From Ligilactobacillus aviarius subsp. aviarius DSM 20655 (GTDB lineage: Bacteria; Bacillota; Bacilli; Lactobacillales; Lactobacillaceae), in NCBI RefSeq assembly GCF_001436315.1, contig NZ_AYZA01000019.1, forward strand, positions 86,189 through 150,188: 64,000 nucleotides of DNA. The letters are read 5' to 3'. The notes under the pieces were generated by a model. That model did no database searches. It was not told the origin of the DNA and saw only the letters and a program-made list of their open reading frames with translations. Position numbers and translations under genes: made by a program. Shown here piece after piece: positions 10,087 through 17,948 of this stretch (within the stretch, counting starts at the first letter, position 1; the number at the start of each line of letters is the position of its first letter).

Positions 10087-11688
10087 ATGACGGAAGAAAC
10101 ACATGATATTCAAAAGCAGCAACAAGCCGAAATTCAAAAGCGGTTATGGGCAATCGCGAATGATCTTCGGGGAAACATGGATCCAAGCGAATTTAAAAAC
10201 TATATTTTAGGATTCATCTTTTATCGTTTTCTTTCAAATAAGGTTGAAAATTATGTAAATAAGCTCTTAAAAAATGATGGGGTCTCATATGAAGAAGCCT
10301 GGGAAGATGAAGAATTTCAAGGTGAGTTAAAGGATGCCTTAATTAAGGATATTGGATATTTGATTGAACCAGAATACCTTTTTTCAAACTTTATCAAGAA
10401 GATTAATGCTGGTGAATTTGATATTGAAGAACTTCAAAAGGCAATCAATGCGGTTGAAAATTCAACGGTTGGTGCAGAATCAGAAGGCGACTTTGTAGGC
10501 TTATTTGCAGATTTGAATCTTCAATCACCAAGTTTAGGATTAACCGTTGCAGATCGCGGAAACCTTGTTTCAAAAATTTTGCTTCAACTTTCTGACATTC
10601 CGTTTGAACAAGAAGACCTTGAAATTGATGTTTTAGGAGATGCCTACGAATACTTAATTGGCCAATTTGCTGCGAATGCTGGTAAAAAAGCGGGCGAATT
10701 CTATACGCCGCAACAAGTTTCAAAGTTGTTAGCTCGAATTGTTACTCTTGGTAAAGATGAATTACCTAAAGTTTACGACCCAACAATGGGTTCAGGCTCA
10801 TTATTACTTCAAGTTGGGGATGCCATTGGAAAGGAACATGTTGGAAATTTCTTCGGTCAAGAATTAAATCGTACGACATACAACTTAGCACGAATGAACA
10901 TGATCATGCACGGAATTAATTATCGCAATTTTGACTTTAAATTAGGCGATACTTTGGAGCATGACATGTTTCCTGGTTTAAAGGCGGATGCAGTAGTTGC
11001 TAACCCACCATATTCTGCTAAATGGGATACAACTGATAAATTAGATGATCCACGTTTCAAGAAATACGGAAAGACATCGCCAAAGTCAAAGGCGGATTTT
11101 GCCTTTGTAGAACACATGCTTTATCACTTAAAAGATGATGGAACAATGGCGGTCGTATTGCCTCATGGGGTTTTATTCCGGGGAGCAGCAGAAGGTGTAA
11201 TCCGGAAGTACATGATTGAACAAGATAATGTATTGGATGCAGTTATTGGATTACCTGCAAACTTGTTCTATGGAACATCAATTCCAACGGTTGTCTTAGT
11301 CTTTAAGAAGAACCGGACAAATAAGGATATTTTCTTTATTGACGCTTCAAAAGAGTTTGAAAAGGGTAAGAACCAAAACATCTTAACCGATGAAAATATC
11401 GATAAGATTGTCAAAACGTATTCTGAGCGAAAGGATATTGAAAAGTATGCTCATGATGCAGATTTTGATGAAATTCAAGAAAATGAGTTTAATCTCAATA
11501 TTCCCCGCTATGTAGATACGTTTGAGGAAGAACCTCCCGTTGATATTAAGAAAGTGTCTCAAGAACTTCAAGATATTAACAAAAAGATTAAAGAAACTGA
11601 AAGTGAATTCTTATCAATGGTTGACGAATTGCAAGTAACTGATGAGTCAAAAGACATCATTGAGGCGATTAAGGAGGCGTTTAAATAA
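10087..11688 (+). CDS. hsdM: Type I restriction-modification methyltransferase subunit M
   Basis: 533 residues. An N-terminal HsdM helical domain (about 10-140, ANDLRGNMDPSEFKNYILGFIFYRFLS) precedes a Rossmann N6-adenine methyltransferase with AdoMet motif DPTMGSGSLLLQVGD (about 231) and catalytic NPPYSAKWD (about 306). The C-terminus (about 490-533) is helical and probably contacts HsdS. Ribosome binding site AGAGAGGA lies upstream of ATG 10087. Its stop overlaps the hsdS start (TAATG), which implies translational coupling. It methylates adenine at the sites chosen by HsdS. Confidence 0.96.
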   Translation: MTEETHDIQKQQQAEIQKRLWAIANDLRGNMDPSEFKNYILGFIFYRFLSNKVENYVNKLLKNDGVSYEEAWEDEEFQGELKDALIKDIGYLIEPEYLFSNFIKKINAGEFDIEELQKAINAVENSTVGAESEGDFVGLFADLNLQSPSLGLTVADRGNLVSKILLQLSDIPFEQEDLEIDVLGDAYEYLIGQFAANAGKKAGEFYTPQQVSKLLARIVTLGKDELPKVYDPTMGSGSLLLQVGDAIGKEHVGNFFGQELNRTTYNLARMNMIMHGINYRNFDFKLGDTLEHDMFPGLKADAVVANPPYSAKWDTTDKLDDPRFKKYGKTSPKSKADFAFVEHMLYHLKDDGTMAVVLPHGVLFRGAAEGVIRKYMIEQDNVLDAVIGLPANLFYGTSIPTVVLVFKKNRTNKDIFFIDASKEFEKGKNQNILTDENIDKIVKTYSERKDIEKYAHDADFDEIQENEFNLNIPRYVDTFEEEPPVDIKKVSQELQDINKKIKETESEFLSMVDELQVTDESKDIIEAIKEAFK

Positions 11689-12878
11689 TGACAAAAGCCG
11701 ATAAAGAAGGGCGAAGAAAGGCGCCAATTCTTCGTTTTAAGGGATTTACTGATGATTGGGAGCAGCGAAAGCTATTATCCAATATTGAAAGTATTATAGA
11801 TTACAGAGGAAAGACTCCAAAAAAATTAGGACTTAGTTGGAATGGAGAAAGAGAGTATCCTGCTTTATCTGCAGTAAATGTTGAAAATGGAAAAATCAAT
11901 TTAAGTAAAACAGAACATTTTGGAGATGCCTATTTATTTTCTAAATGGATGAAAAAAGCTTTAAAACTAGGACAGGTTATATTAACTACTGAAGCTCCAG
12001 TAGGAAATGTAGCACAAATAAAGGAAAAGAAACATTATATTTTAAGTCAAAGAGTAATAGCATTTGAGACAGATAAAAATCTATTAGATGACTTCTTATA
12101 TTTCTTGCTTCAACGAAACAATTCAACTTTACTTCGATATTCTACAGGTGGTACTGCTAAAGGAATTAGTCAAAAATCTTTAAAACAAGTTAAGATAAAT
12201 CTAACGCCAAATATCAGTGAGCAGAAACAAATTAGCCAATTATTAAATGTAGTCAAAAATCTAATCACTTTATATGAGAAGAAAAAACAGCTCTTAACCC
12301 AGTTAAAACAAGGAATTGTAAATTTTTTAATTACTAAAAATGGACAAAAACCTCAATTAAGATTCAGCGGATTTAATAATAATTGGGAAAGTAAATCTTT
12401 TGAAAAATTACTAAATTATGAGCAACCAACAAAATATATTGTTAAAAAGGCAGATTATATATCTCAAGGAACTCCTGTACTTACAGCTAATAAATCTTTC
12501 GTTTTGGGTTATACAAATGAAACTAATGTTTATCAAAATATTCCTGCAATTATTTTCGATGATTTTACTCTTGAATCAAAATATGTTGACTTCCCTTTTA
12601 TGGTTAAATCATCTGCCATTAAAATTCTAACGAGTAAAAATTCAAATTTGTTTTTTATTTATCAATTATTAAATAACCAAAGATTTGTTCAAGAAGGACA
12701 CTCTAGACACTATATATCTGTTGTTCAAAAGAAGAAAGTACTGGTTCCATCTATTCAAGAGCAAAATAAAATTAGCGATTTAATTAAACAATTAGAAGAT
12801 AATATTGAACTAAATTCTAATACTATTGTCTTATTGAAAAAGTTAAAAGAGTTTTTACTTCAAAATATGTTTTTATAA
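11688..12878 (+). CDS. hsdS: Type I restriction-modification specificity subunit S (expressed copy)
   Basis: 396 residues. The order is a short N-terminal arm, the segment LRFKGFTDDWEQRKL (about 16-29), target recognition domain 1 to about 180, a central helical repeat (LYEKKKQLLTQLKQGIVNFL), a second LRFSGFNNNWESK segment, target domain 2 and a C-terminal helix ending KEFLLQNMFL. It is the only hsdS here with a start codon, a ribosome binding site (AAGGAGG 11671-11677) and coupling to hsdM, so it sets the present DNA specificity. Its central and C-terminal spacers differ from those of the two downstream hsdS copies, but the WEQR-coding bases TGGGAGCAGCG (11757-11767) are shared with both. 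Confidence 0.93.
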   Translation: MTKADKEGRRKAPILRFKGFTDDWEQRKLLSNIESIIDYRGKTPKKLGLSWNGEREYPALSAVNVENGKINLSKTEHFGDAYLFSKWMKKALKLGQVILTTEAPVGNVAQIKEKKHYILSQRVIAFETDKNLLDDFLYFLLQRNNSTLLRYSTGGTAKGISQKSLKQVKINLTPNISEQKQISQLLNVVKNLITLYEKKKQLLTQLKQGIVNFLITKNGQKPQLRFSGFNNNWESKSFEKLLNYEQPTKYIVKKADYISQGTPVLTANKSFVLGYTNETNVYQNIPAIIFDDFTLESKYVDFPFMVKSSAIKILTSKNSNLFFIYQLLNNQRFVQEGHSRHYISVVQKKKVLVPSIQEQNKISDLIKQLEDNIELNSNTIVLLKKLKEFLLQNMFL

Positions 12879-12968
12879 TTACATTTATAAAGCGTTCTTT
12901 CATTTGAATAATTATAATTACGTTTATAATTATTCAAAATTGATGTACAATTATAATTGTATTTATAA
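12873..12968 (+). repeat. Three 18-bp iterons at exact 39-bp spacing
   Basis: TTATAATTACATTTATAA (12873-12890), TTATAATTACGTTTATAA (12912-12929) and TTATAATTGTATTTATAA (12951-12968) each hold two TTATAA hexamers 12 bp apart and start 39 bases after one another. The middle copy lies inside a perfect inverted repeat with 15-bp arms (12903-12917 and 12924-12938); the third overlaps a perfect 16-bp palindrome (12946-12961). The first overlaps the hsdS stop codon. The third lies between a -35 (TTGATG 12940-12945) and a -10 (TATAAT 12964-12969, spacer 18) in front of the ATPase gene. An operator array is the simplest reading. Confidence 0.8.
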
Positions 12969-12977
12969 TCAAGGAGA
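12940..12977 (+). promoter_or_regulatory. Promoter and ribosome binding site of the DUF4143-type ATPase
   Basis: TTGATG (12940-12945), 18 bases, TATAAT (12964-12969), then AAGGAGA (12971-12977) and ATG 12985. The start site would fall within or just before the ribosome binding site, so the leader would be very short. The third iteron fills the spacer, which suggests repression. Confidence 0.5.
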
Positions 12978-12984
12978 TAAAACT

Positions 12985-14178
12985 ATGTTTGAACGACCGC
13001 TTTACTTGAATCGCCTTCGCAAATACCGTGATACCGAGTTCATTAAAGTTATCACTGGTGTTCGGCGTTCTGGTAAAACTTTTCTGTTGCAAATGTTGAA
13101 GAATGATCTTTTAAAAAGTGGCATTGCACCTGAACAAATAATTGATATCAATTTTGAATCAATGAAATATTCAAAATTAACTGAAAAGGAACCATTTTAT
13201 AACTATGTAATGCAGCATGCTATTTCGGGAAGGAAAATGTACCTCTTCTTTGATGAAGTTCAACGGGTAAATCAGTGGCAAGATGCAGTTAACAGTTTCC
13301 GGGTTGACTTAGATGCTGATATATACATTTCAGGGTCGAACGCTTCCCTTTTGTCTGGCGAATTAGCGACTTTTCTTACAGGAAGAATGGTTGAAATTCC
13401 AGTTTACCCATTGTCGTTTAAAGAATATTTATTATTCAAACAATCAACAGATAACCCTGATATTGAATTTTATCGCTACATCAACGAAGGCGGATTTCCT
13501 GCAGCAGTTCTAAGTCCTGATCCAGAGGTTAAAGGAACTGTAATTGATGGAATATATAGCTCCATTCTTCTAAAAGACGTCACTGAGCGTGCCAAAATTC
13601 GCGATGATCAAACATTAATCCGTCTTTCACAATATCTTTTAAGTGAAGTCGGAAATCAAATTTCAGCTAATAAAATTGCTGGCGTTTTGAAAAATGAAGG
13701 GTTTAAATCAGCAAATAACGTTTCAATTTCTAGATATTTGCATTATTTGACTGACGCATACCTATTCCATGAAGCAAAGCGATTTGATATTCGGGGAAAG
13801 AATTACTTACGTTCGAATTCTAAATACTATGCGATTGATTTAGGATTGAGAAATACTACGCTTAATAAGAACTATAAGGATAACATCGGCCATCAAATTG
13901 AAAATGTCGTTTACCTTGAACTTCTTCGCCGTGGATATAAAGTTGATGTTGGCAAAGATGGAAATCAAGAAATCGATTTTGTTGCGAAAAAAGGAAATGA
14001 AATTGAGTATTATCAAGTTACTCAACAAATTCCAGATAATAGCGATCGCGAAATTCAAAATTTGATGAATATTTCAGATAACTATAAAAAGACATTGATT
14101 ACCGCTAATCGAATGGATGTTGGCGAACAAAATGGCATCCCAATTGTTCATATCGTTGATTGGTTATTAGAAGAATAG
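12985..14178 (+). CDS. AAA-family ATPase with DUF4143 C-terminal domain
   Basis: 397 residues from ATG 12985, which follows AAGGAGA; a frame open from 12904 would read through the iterons and is not used. Walker A is TGVRRSGKTFLLQM (about 24-37), Walker B is MYLFFDEVQRV (about 89-99), and ISGSNASLLSGELATFLTGR is the sensor region. The C-terminal domain has VVYLELLRRGYKVDVG then QEIDFVAKKGNEIEYYQV, the arrangement typical of DUF4143 proteins with a PD-(D/E)xK-like fold. Family members are widespread and poorly characterised. Position in the island, between the expressed hsdS and a silent hsdS, raises but does not prove a defence role. A scrap of a second copy lies inverted at 17881-17910. Confidence 0.85.
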   Translation: MFERPLYLNRLRKYRDTEFIKVITGVRRSGKTFLLQMLKNDLLKSGIAPEQIIDINFESMKYSKLTEKEPFYNYVMQHAISGRKMYLFFDEVQRVNQWQDAVNSFRVDLDADIYISGSNASLLSGELATFLTGRMVEIPVYPLSFKEYLLFKQSTDNPDIEFYRYINEGGFPAAVLSPDPEVKGTVIDGIYSSILLKDVTERAKIRDDQTLIRLSQYLLSEVGNQISANKIAGVLKNEGFKSANNVSISRYLHYLTDAYLFHEAKRFDIRGKNYLRSNSKYYAIDLGLRNTTLNKNYKDNIGHQIENVVYLELLRRGYKVDVGKDGNQEIDFVAKKGNEIEYYQVTQQIPDNSDREIQNLMNISDNYKKTLITANRMDVGEQNGIPIVHIVDWLLEE

Positions 14179-14308
14179 AATTTAATGAAATCCATTAGTC
14201 AGTTTAAATTGGCTGATGAATTTTTTTGTACATTCAAACTAGCGAAAATATTAAATGCTTTATTATAAATTTAGATTTATCTAAAAATTTGAATAATTTC
14301 AATTTGGC
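14149..14308 (+). repeat. Left arm of flanking inverted repeat
   Basis: This stretch (last codons of the ATPase gene, its terminator and following spacer) matches the reverse complement of 17750-17910 at close to nine bases in ten by eye, with a one-base gap. A looser match continues through 14332-14342 (TGGGAGCAGCG), after which the two hsdS copies diverge. The arms enclose both silent hsdS genes and the recombinase. Confidence 0.85.
14184..14227 (+). terminator. Terminator after the ATPase gene
   Basis: ATTAGTCAG and TTGGCTGAT form an imperfect stem followed by ATTTTTTT. A diverged inverted copy is present at about 17834-17873. Confidence 0.65.
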
Positions 14309-14331
14309 CATTACTTCTCGCAACGAAAGTC

Positions 14332-15495
14332 TGGGAGCAGCGACAGTTAAATGAAGTAACCACACGTGTTCTGAGAAAAAACAAAAATTTAACTTCTAAG
14401 CGTCCATTAACTATTTCATCTCAATATGGATTAATAGATCAGCAAGCTTTTTTTAATAAGCAAGTTGCTAGTTCAAATTTAGAAAATTATCTCTTATTAG
14501 AAAAAGGAGAATTTGCATACAATAAAAGTTATTCTGATGGTTTCCCATATGGCACAATAAAAAAATTGAATCTATATGAAAACGGCGCGGTTTCAACCTT
14601 ATATATAGCATTCAAAGCAAATGCTGATATAAATTCTGATTTTCTAGAAAACTTATTTTCATCCAATAAATGGAACAATGAAGTATATAAAATAGCTGCT
14701 GAAGGTGCTCGAAATCATGGTTTGCTTAATATATCACCAAATGATTTTTTCAATATAAAAATAACAATATCTAAAGATTCTCAAGAACAGGCTTTTATTT
14801 CAAAATTTCTTAGAGTATTTGATAATCTTCTCGCCTTATATGATCGAAAACTTAAACTACTTTCACAGATGAAAAAGTATTTTTTAGATAATTTATTTAC
14901 CGAGAAAGAATATCCTAACTTGAGATTCAAAGGATTCACTGATGCGTGGGAGCAGCGAAAATTAAATGACATTGCAAAAGTATATGATGGAATTCATGAA
15001 ACACCAAATTACACAACGTATGGCATACCATTTGCAAGTGTAGAAAATATAAGAACTCTCGCAACTAAAAAGTATGTTTCTAAAAATTTTTATGAAGAAA
15101 AATTTAAAATTAAACCTCAATATAACGATATTTTAATGACTAGAATTGGGGATATCGGTACATCTAATGTGGTTTCTAAAGTACCATTAGCTTACTATGT
15201 AAGTTTAGCTTTAATTAGATTAAATGCAGACCAAAATGCACATTTTTTTAAATACTATTTTGATAGTGAATATGCTCAAAAAGAACTTTGGAGTCGTACG
15301 CTTCATATTGCTTTTCCTAAAAAAATCAATAAAAACGAAATAGGAAAAATAAACATCTATACTACCTCCATTAAAGAAGAAAATAAAATTTCTCAATTAT
15401 TTAATAAATTAAATTATCTTCTTACTTTATATGAAAACAAGCAACAACACCTGAATGAAATTAAAAAAACTCTTTTAAACACCATGTTCATCTAA
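14332..15495 (+). CDS. Start-less hsdS copy, silent specificity cassette
   Basis: The frame codes for an HsdS-like protein from the codons WEQRQLNEV at 14332 to the stop at 15495, about 387 residues, but no start codon with a ribosome binding site precedes it; upstream is the ATPase terminator region and an in-frame stop at 14290. TTG 14566 falls inside target domain 1 and would give a truncated protein. Target domain 1 runs to about 14820, the central conserved part is 14821-14957 (KLKLLSQMKKYFLDNLF then LRFKGFTDAWEQRKL), target domain 2 runs to about 15430, and the end codes LLNTMFI. It most likely stores specificity sequence exchanged by the neighbouring recombinase. Confidence 0.8.
   Translation, partial: WEQRQLNEVTTRVLRKNKNLTSKRPLTISSQYGLIDQQAFFNKQVASSNLENYLLLEKGEFAYNKSYSDGFPYGTIKKLNLYENGAVSTLYIAFKANADINSDFLENLFSSNKWNNEVYKIAAEGARNHGLLNISPNDFFNIKITISKDSQEQAFISKFLRVFDNLLALYDRKLKLLSQMKKYFLDNLFTEKEYPNLRFKGFTDAWEQRKLNDIAKVYDGIHETPNYTTYGIPFASVENIRTLATKKYVSKNFYEEKFKIKPQYNDILMTRIGDIGTSNVVSKVPLAYYVSLALIRLNADQNAHFFKYYFDSEYAQKELWSRTLHIAFPKKINKNEIGKINIYTTSIKEENKISQLFNKLNYLLTLYENKQQHLNEIKKTLLNTMFI
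14821..14950 (+). repeat. Central inverted repeat in hsdS, left copy
   Basis: About 130 bases coding the central conserved helix and the GFTDAW segment. The reverse complement of 17106-17235 matches with about ten differences by eye. Recombination between these two would exchange the second target domains of the two silent hsdS genes. Confidence 0.85.
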
Positions 15496-15498
15496 CAA
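15469..15498 (+). repeat. 3' inverted repeat of hsdS, left copy
   Basis: Thirty bases covering the last codons (TLLNTMFI) and stop of this hsdS are a perfect reverse complement of 16514-16543 at the end of the other silent hsdS. This pair flanks the recombinase gene. Confidence 0.9.
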
Positions 15499-15530
15499 AC
15501 ACCTCGTCAAAATGGCGAGGTGTATTTTTT
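15499..15530. terminator. Bidirectional terminator between hsdS copy and recombinase
   Basis: ACACCTCG (15499-15506) pairs with CGAGGTGT (15516-15523), followed by ATTTTTT. It lies between two convergent genes. Confidence 0.85.
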
Positions 15531-16452
15531 ACAATGCGGCTAAATGACGCATAATTTTATCGTTATCTTGATTTTCAAGCTCCTCAATAATGTGAATGTA
15601 TGTGCTTTGAGTAGTTGTCATATCAGCATGACCTAATCGCTTAGCAACACTTGCAGTTGAAACGCCAGCGTACAAAAGAAGTGAAGCATGTGTATGTCGC
15701 AATCCGTGAACTGAAATTACAGGAATTCCTGCATGTTTACATTTCTTTTCAAGAAAGAAATTGACCGTAGAATTGTATATTCTTTTAGTCACAAAAATTG
15801 GCTTATCCGTAGGTAGATTTCTAATTAAACCACTAAACTGCATACATAATTTCCAGTCTAATTGAATTTTTCGGACTGAAGATTTGTTTTTAGTTGGTTG
15901 AAAACCGCCTTTCTTATCTTTGTAATTCCATGTCTTAGTTACTGATAAAGTCTGTTCTTCAAAATCAAAGTCACTGGGTGTTACGCCAAGGGCTTCTGCA
16001 AATCGAAGACCAGTTTTTGCAATCAGTAAGACCAACCAATCAATTGATGGCTTATCTCCTAAATCAAGCTCTTTAATTAGCAATTTCAGTTCAAATTCAC
16101 TTAAAAATTTGGTTTTCTTTTTCTTGGGATCTTTCCCTTTAATGATTGCGCGACGAGTAGGATCGTGTTTGATAATTCCATCATCGTATGCATCTAAGAT
16201 TGCAGCTTTAACCTGATGATGAAAATCCATCACAGTTTGGCGCTCATGATTAATAGCATAGTCATTAAGTAATTTTTGATATGTTTGACGATTTAAATCT
16301 TTCATCATTAAAGTAGGCGCAAGTCCCTTGATCTTACGATAGGTTACCCAATATTTTTGAAGGGTTACGTCCCGAATTGCACCGACCTTATAAAGTTTTA
16401 CCCATGACTTAAAGTATTCATGTAAATATTGTGATTTTGTTCTTCTTGGCAT
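15529..16452 (-). CDS. Tyrosine recombinase (phage-integrase family)
   Basis: 307 residues from ATG 16452, which follows a GGGAGG site; a frame open 13 codons further upstream lacks one. An N-terminal SAM-like core-binding domain (about 10-100) precedes a catalytic domain with the full set: Arg150 in TGLRFAEALGV, a Lys in the TKNKSSVRK hairpin, His249 and Arg252 in VHGLRHTHAS, His275 in KRLGHAD, and Tyr285 in TQSTYIHI. It is therefore probably active. It lies between two hsdS copies in opposite orientation, the arrangement known from invertible type I restriction loci, so its likely task is hsdS inversion rather than prophage integration. No phage genes accompany it. Confidence 0.9.
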   Translation of the reverse strand: MPRRTKSQYLHEYFKSWVKLYKVGAIRDVTLQKYWVTYRKIKGLAPTLMMKDLNRQTYQKLLNDYAINHERQTVMDFHHQVKAAILDAYDDGIIKHDPTRRAIIKGKDPKKKKTKFLSEFELKLLIKELDLGDKPSIDWLVLLIAKTGLRFAEALGVTPSDFDFEEQTLSVTKTWNYKDKKGGFQPTKNKSSVRKIQLDWKLCMQFSGLIRNLPTDKPIFVTKRIYNSTVNFFLEKKCKHAGIPVISVHGLRHTHASLLLYAGVSTASVAKRLGHADMTTTQSTYIHIIEELENQDNDKIMRHLAAL

Positions 16453-16460
16453 AAGAAAAA

Positions 16461-16508
16461 CCTCCCATAATAAATTTTTGGCAAGAGCCAATTTTTATTA
16501 TGAGGAGG
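16461..16508. repeat. Long palindrome over the recombinase ribosome binding site
   Basis: A near-perfect inverted repeat of 48 bases centred at 16484/16485: CCTCC at one end, GGAGG at the other, with AT-rich arms and an inner TTGGC-AAGA-GCCAA. One side contains the recombinase Shine-Dalgarno sequence. It could hide the site in an RNA hairpin when transcription comes from hsdS upstream, or be a DNA binding or crossover site. Confidence 0.7.
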
Positions 16509-16513
16509 TTGAA

Positions 16514-16543
16514 TTGTTAGATGAACATGGTGTTTAAAAGAGT
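16514..16543 (-). repeat. 3' inverted repeat of hsdS, right copy
   Basis: Perfect 30-base reverse complement of 15469-15498; it spans the stop codon and last codons of the right-hand hsdS copy. Confidence 0.9.
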
Positions 16544-17698
16544 GTTTTTGATTTCAGCAAAATGTTGCTGCTTGCCTTTGTAAAAAGAAATTGTCTTATC
16601 TATAGTTTTTAAAATATTAGATATTTTTTGTTGCTCTAACAGTAACGTTTTAGGAACAACAATAGTTTTTAACTGTTGAAGTGGTAACTGTTTGAGTGCT
16701 GTTCCGGTTTGCCTTGATAATAATTTCGATTTTCCTTTTGAAGATAAAAAGAAGTATAAAAGGAATTTACCAATTAACTCATTTTTTGAAGTACGAATAA
16801 TAGCCAATTGAGAATTTATATTCCAATCAATGTTTTGCTTTGTAACGTATCCCAATTCACCTAATGATCCTCTAACTGCTATAACAATGTCATCTTCTTC
16901 AAGATGACCAGATTTTAATTGACTGTGCTTTTCTTTTGTAATATATTTTGCATTTTCTAAATCAAGTATGCCATTTTTTAAATTACCACCTGTTAAAAAT
17001 GGAATACCTTTATCGGCGTCTGTCATATCAGCTGGTTTAGGATATAAATTCGCGTAGTTACCATCTGTTAGAGTCGTTTGCGTATCTTTTAATTTTATCT
17101 TCTCCCATGCATCAGTAAATCCTTTAAATCTCAAGTTAGGATATTCTTTTTCTGCAAACAAATTATCTAAAAAATACTTTTTCACCTGTGAAAGTAGTTT
17201 AAGTTTTCGTTCATATAAGGCGAGAAGATTCTCCAATATATTAAATAGTTTTCCAATTTTTATTTGCTCGTTTATTTGTGGAGTAGAAATAGGCGTTTTT
17301 TTAGCATTTTCAATGGTATACGTTCCGACAGTACCTGTACCAGTTATTTTAAAAAGATAATTTTTAAAAAGATTAGTTGTAAAGAAATAAAATATAAAAT
17401 TTCCATCATAATTATTGTTTTTTAGCCAAATAACATTACCATCTTTAAAATATAATGGTGAATCATCTGTAATTAAATAAGGGATTCCAATTGTTCCCAC
17501 ACCCGTAATAAGCAATTGTCCTTTTTTCACTTTTCCACTTTTTAAAATATTGCTATTGTAGGTTTCTTCTGAAATATAAATAGGATCTGAAATTTTTTTG
17601 TTATTAAATTTTGCAACAATATCTCTAGCACGAAAAAATGGTACTCCTGTATTTTTCCATTCATTCATATGGATTCGCTTAACAGATCCAATTTCCAT
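16517..17698 (-). CDS. hsdS copy lacking a normal 5' end, silent specificity cassette
   Basis: From ATG 17698 the frame codes 393 residues, but HsdS similarity continues nine codons further upstream (WEQRELGQL, from 17725) where no start exists and the inverted flank begins, so the gene lacks the N-terminal arm seen in the expressed hsdS. ATG 17698 has no good ribosome binding site. Target domain 1 runs to about 17236, the central conserved part is 17106-17235, and target domain 2 follows to about 16600. Both target domains differ from those of the left copy while the spacers are nearly identical in inverted orientation. Most likely a store of alternative specificity. Confidence 0.8.
   Translation of the reverse strand: MEIGSVKRIHMNEWKNTGVPFFRARDIVAKFNNKKISDPIYISEETYNSNILKSGKVKKGQLLITGVGTIGIPYLITDDSPLYFKDGNVIWLKNNNYDGNFIFYFFTTNLFKNYLFKITGTGTVGTYTIENAKKTPISTPQINEQIKIGKLFNILENLLALYERKLKLLSQVKKYFLDNLFAEKEYPNLRFKGFTDAWEKIKLKDTQTTLTDGNYANLYPKPADMTDADKGIPFLTGGNLKNGILDLENAKYITKEKHSQLKSGHLEEDDIVIAVRGSLGELGYVTKQNIDWNINSQLAIIRTSKNELIGKFLLYFFLSSKGKSKLLSRQTGTALKQLPLQQLKTIVVPKTLLLEQQKISNILKTIDKTISFYKGKQQHFAEIKNTLLNTMFI
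17106..17235 (-). repeat. Central inverted repeat in hsdS, right copy
   Basis: Reverse-complement partner of 14821-14950, about nine in ten bases identical by eye. Confidence 0.85.
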
Positions 17699-17749
17699 AA
17701 GCTGACCTAACTCACGCTGCTCCCAAATTTTTATTGAGAAAAAATAACT

Positions 17750-17910
17750 GTCAAATCGAAATCATTTAAGCTTTTAAATAAATCTAAATTTATAATAAAG
17801 CATTTAATACTTTCGTTAGTTTAGAATGTACGAAAAAATCCATCAACCACTTTAAACTGACTAATGGATTTCATTAAATTTTATTCTTCTAACAACCAAT
17901 CAACGATGTG
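17750..17910 (-). repeat. Right arm of flanking inverted repeat with ATPase gene remnant
   Basis: Reverse-complement partner of 14149-14308. The outer end (about 17881-17910) still codes the final residues of the DUF4143 ATPase (IVDWLLEE-like), so a copy of [ATPase end, terminator, hsdS] once stood here in inverted orientation and was truncated. Similarity stops near 17910. Confidence 0.8.
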
Positions 17911-17948
17911 GACATGTTTCTAGAAAGCAAAGTTCATAAAATTCAAAC

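Noticed and set aside
14566-15495. TTG 14566 as the start of an independent 309-residue HsdS
   Set aside because: HsdS similarity continues in frame to 14332 and the TTG has no ribosome binding site; it would cut target domain 1.
15529-16452. Recombinase as a sign of an integrated prophage or ICE
   Set aside because: No phage or conjugation genes and no attachment-site duplication were seen; the hsdS inverted repeats explain its presence better.
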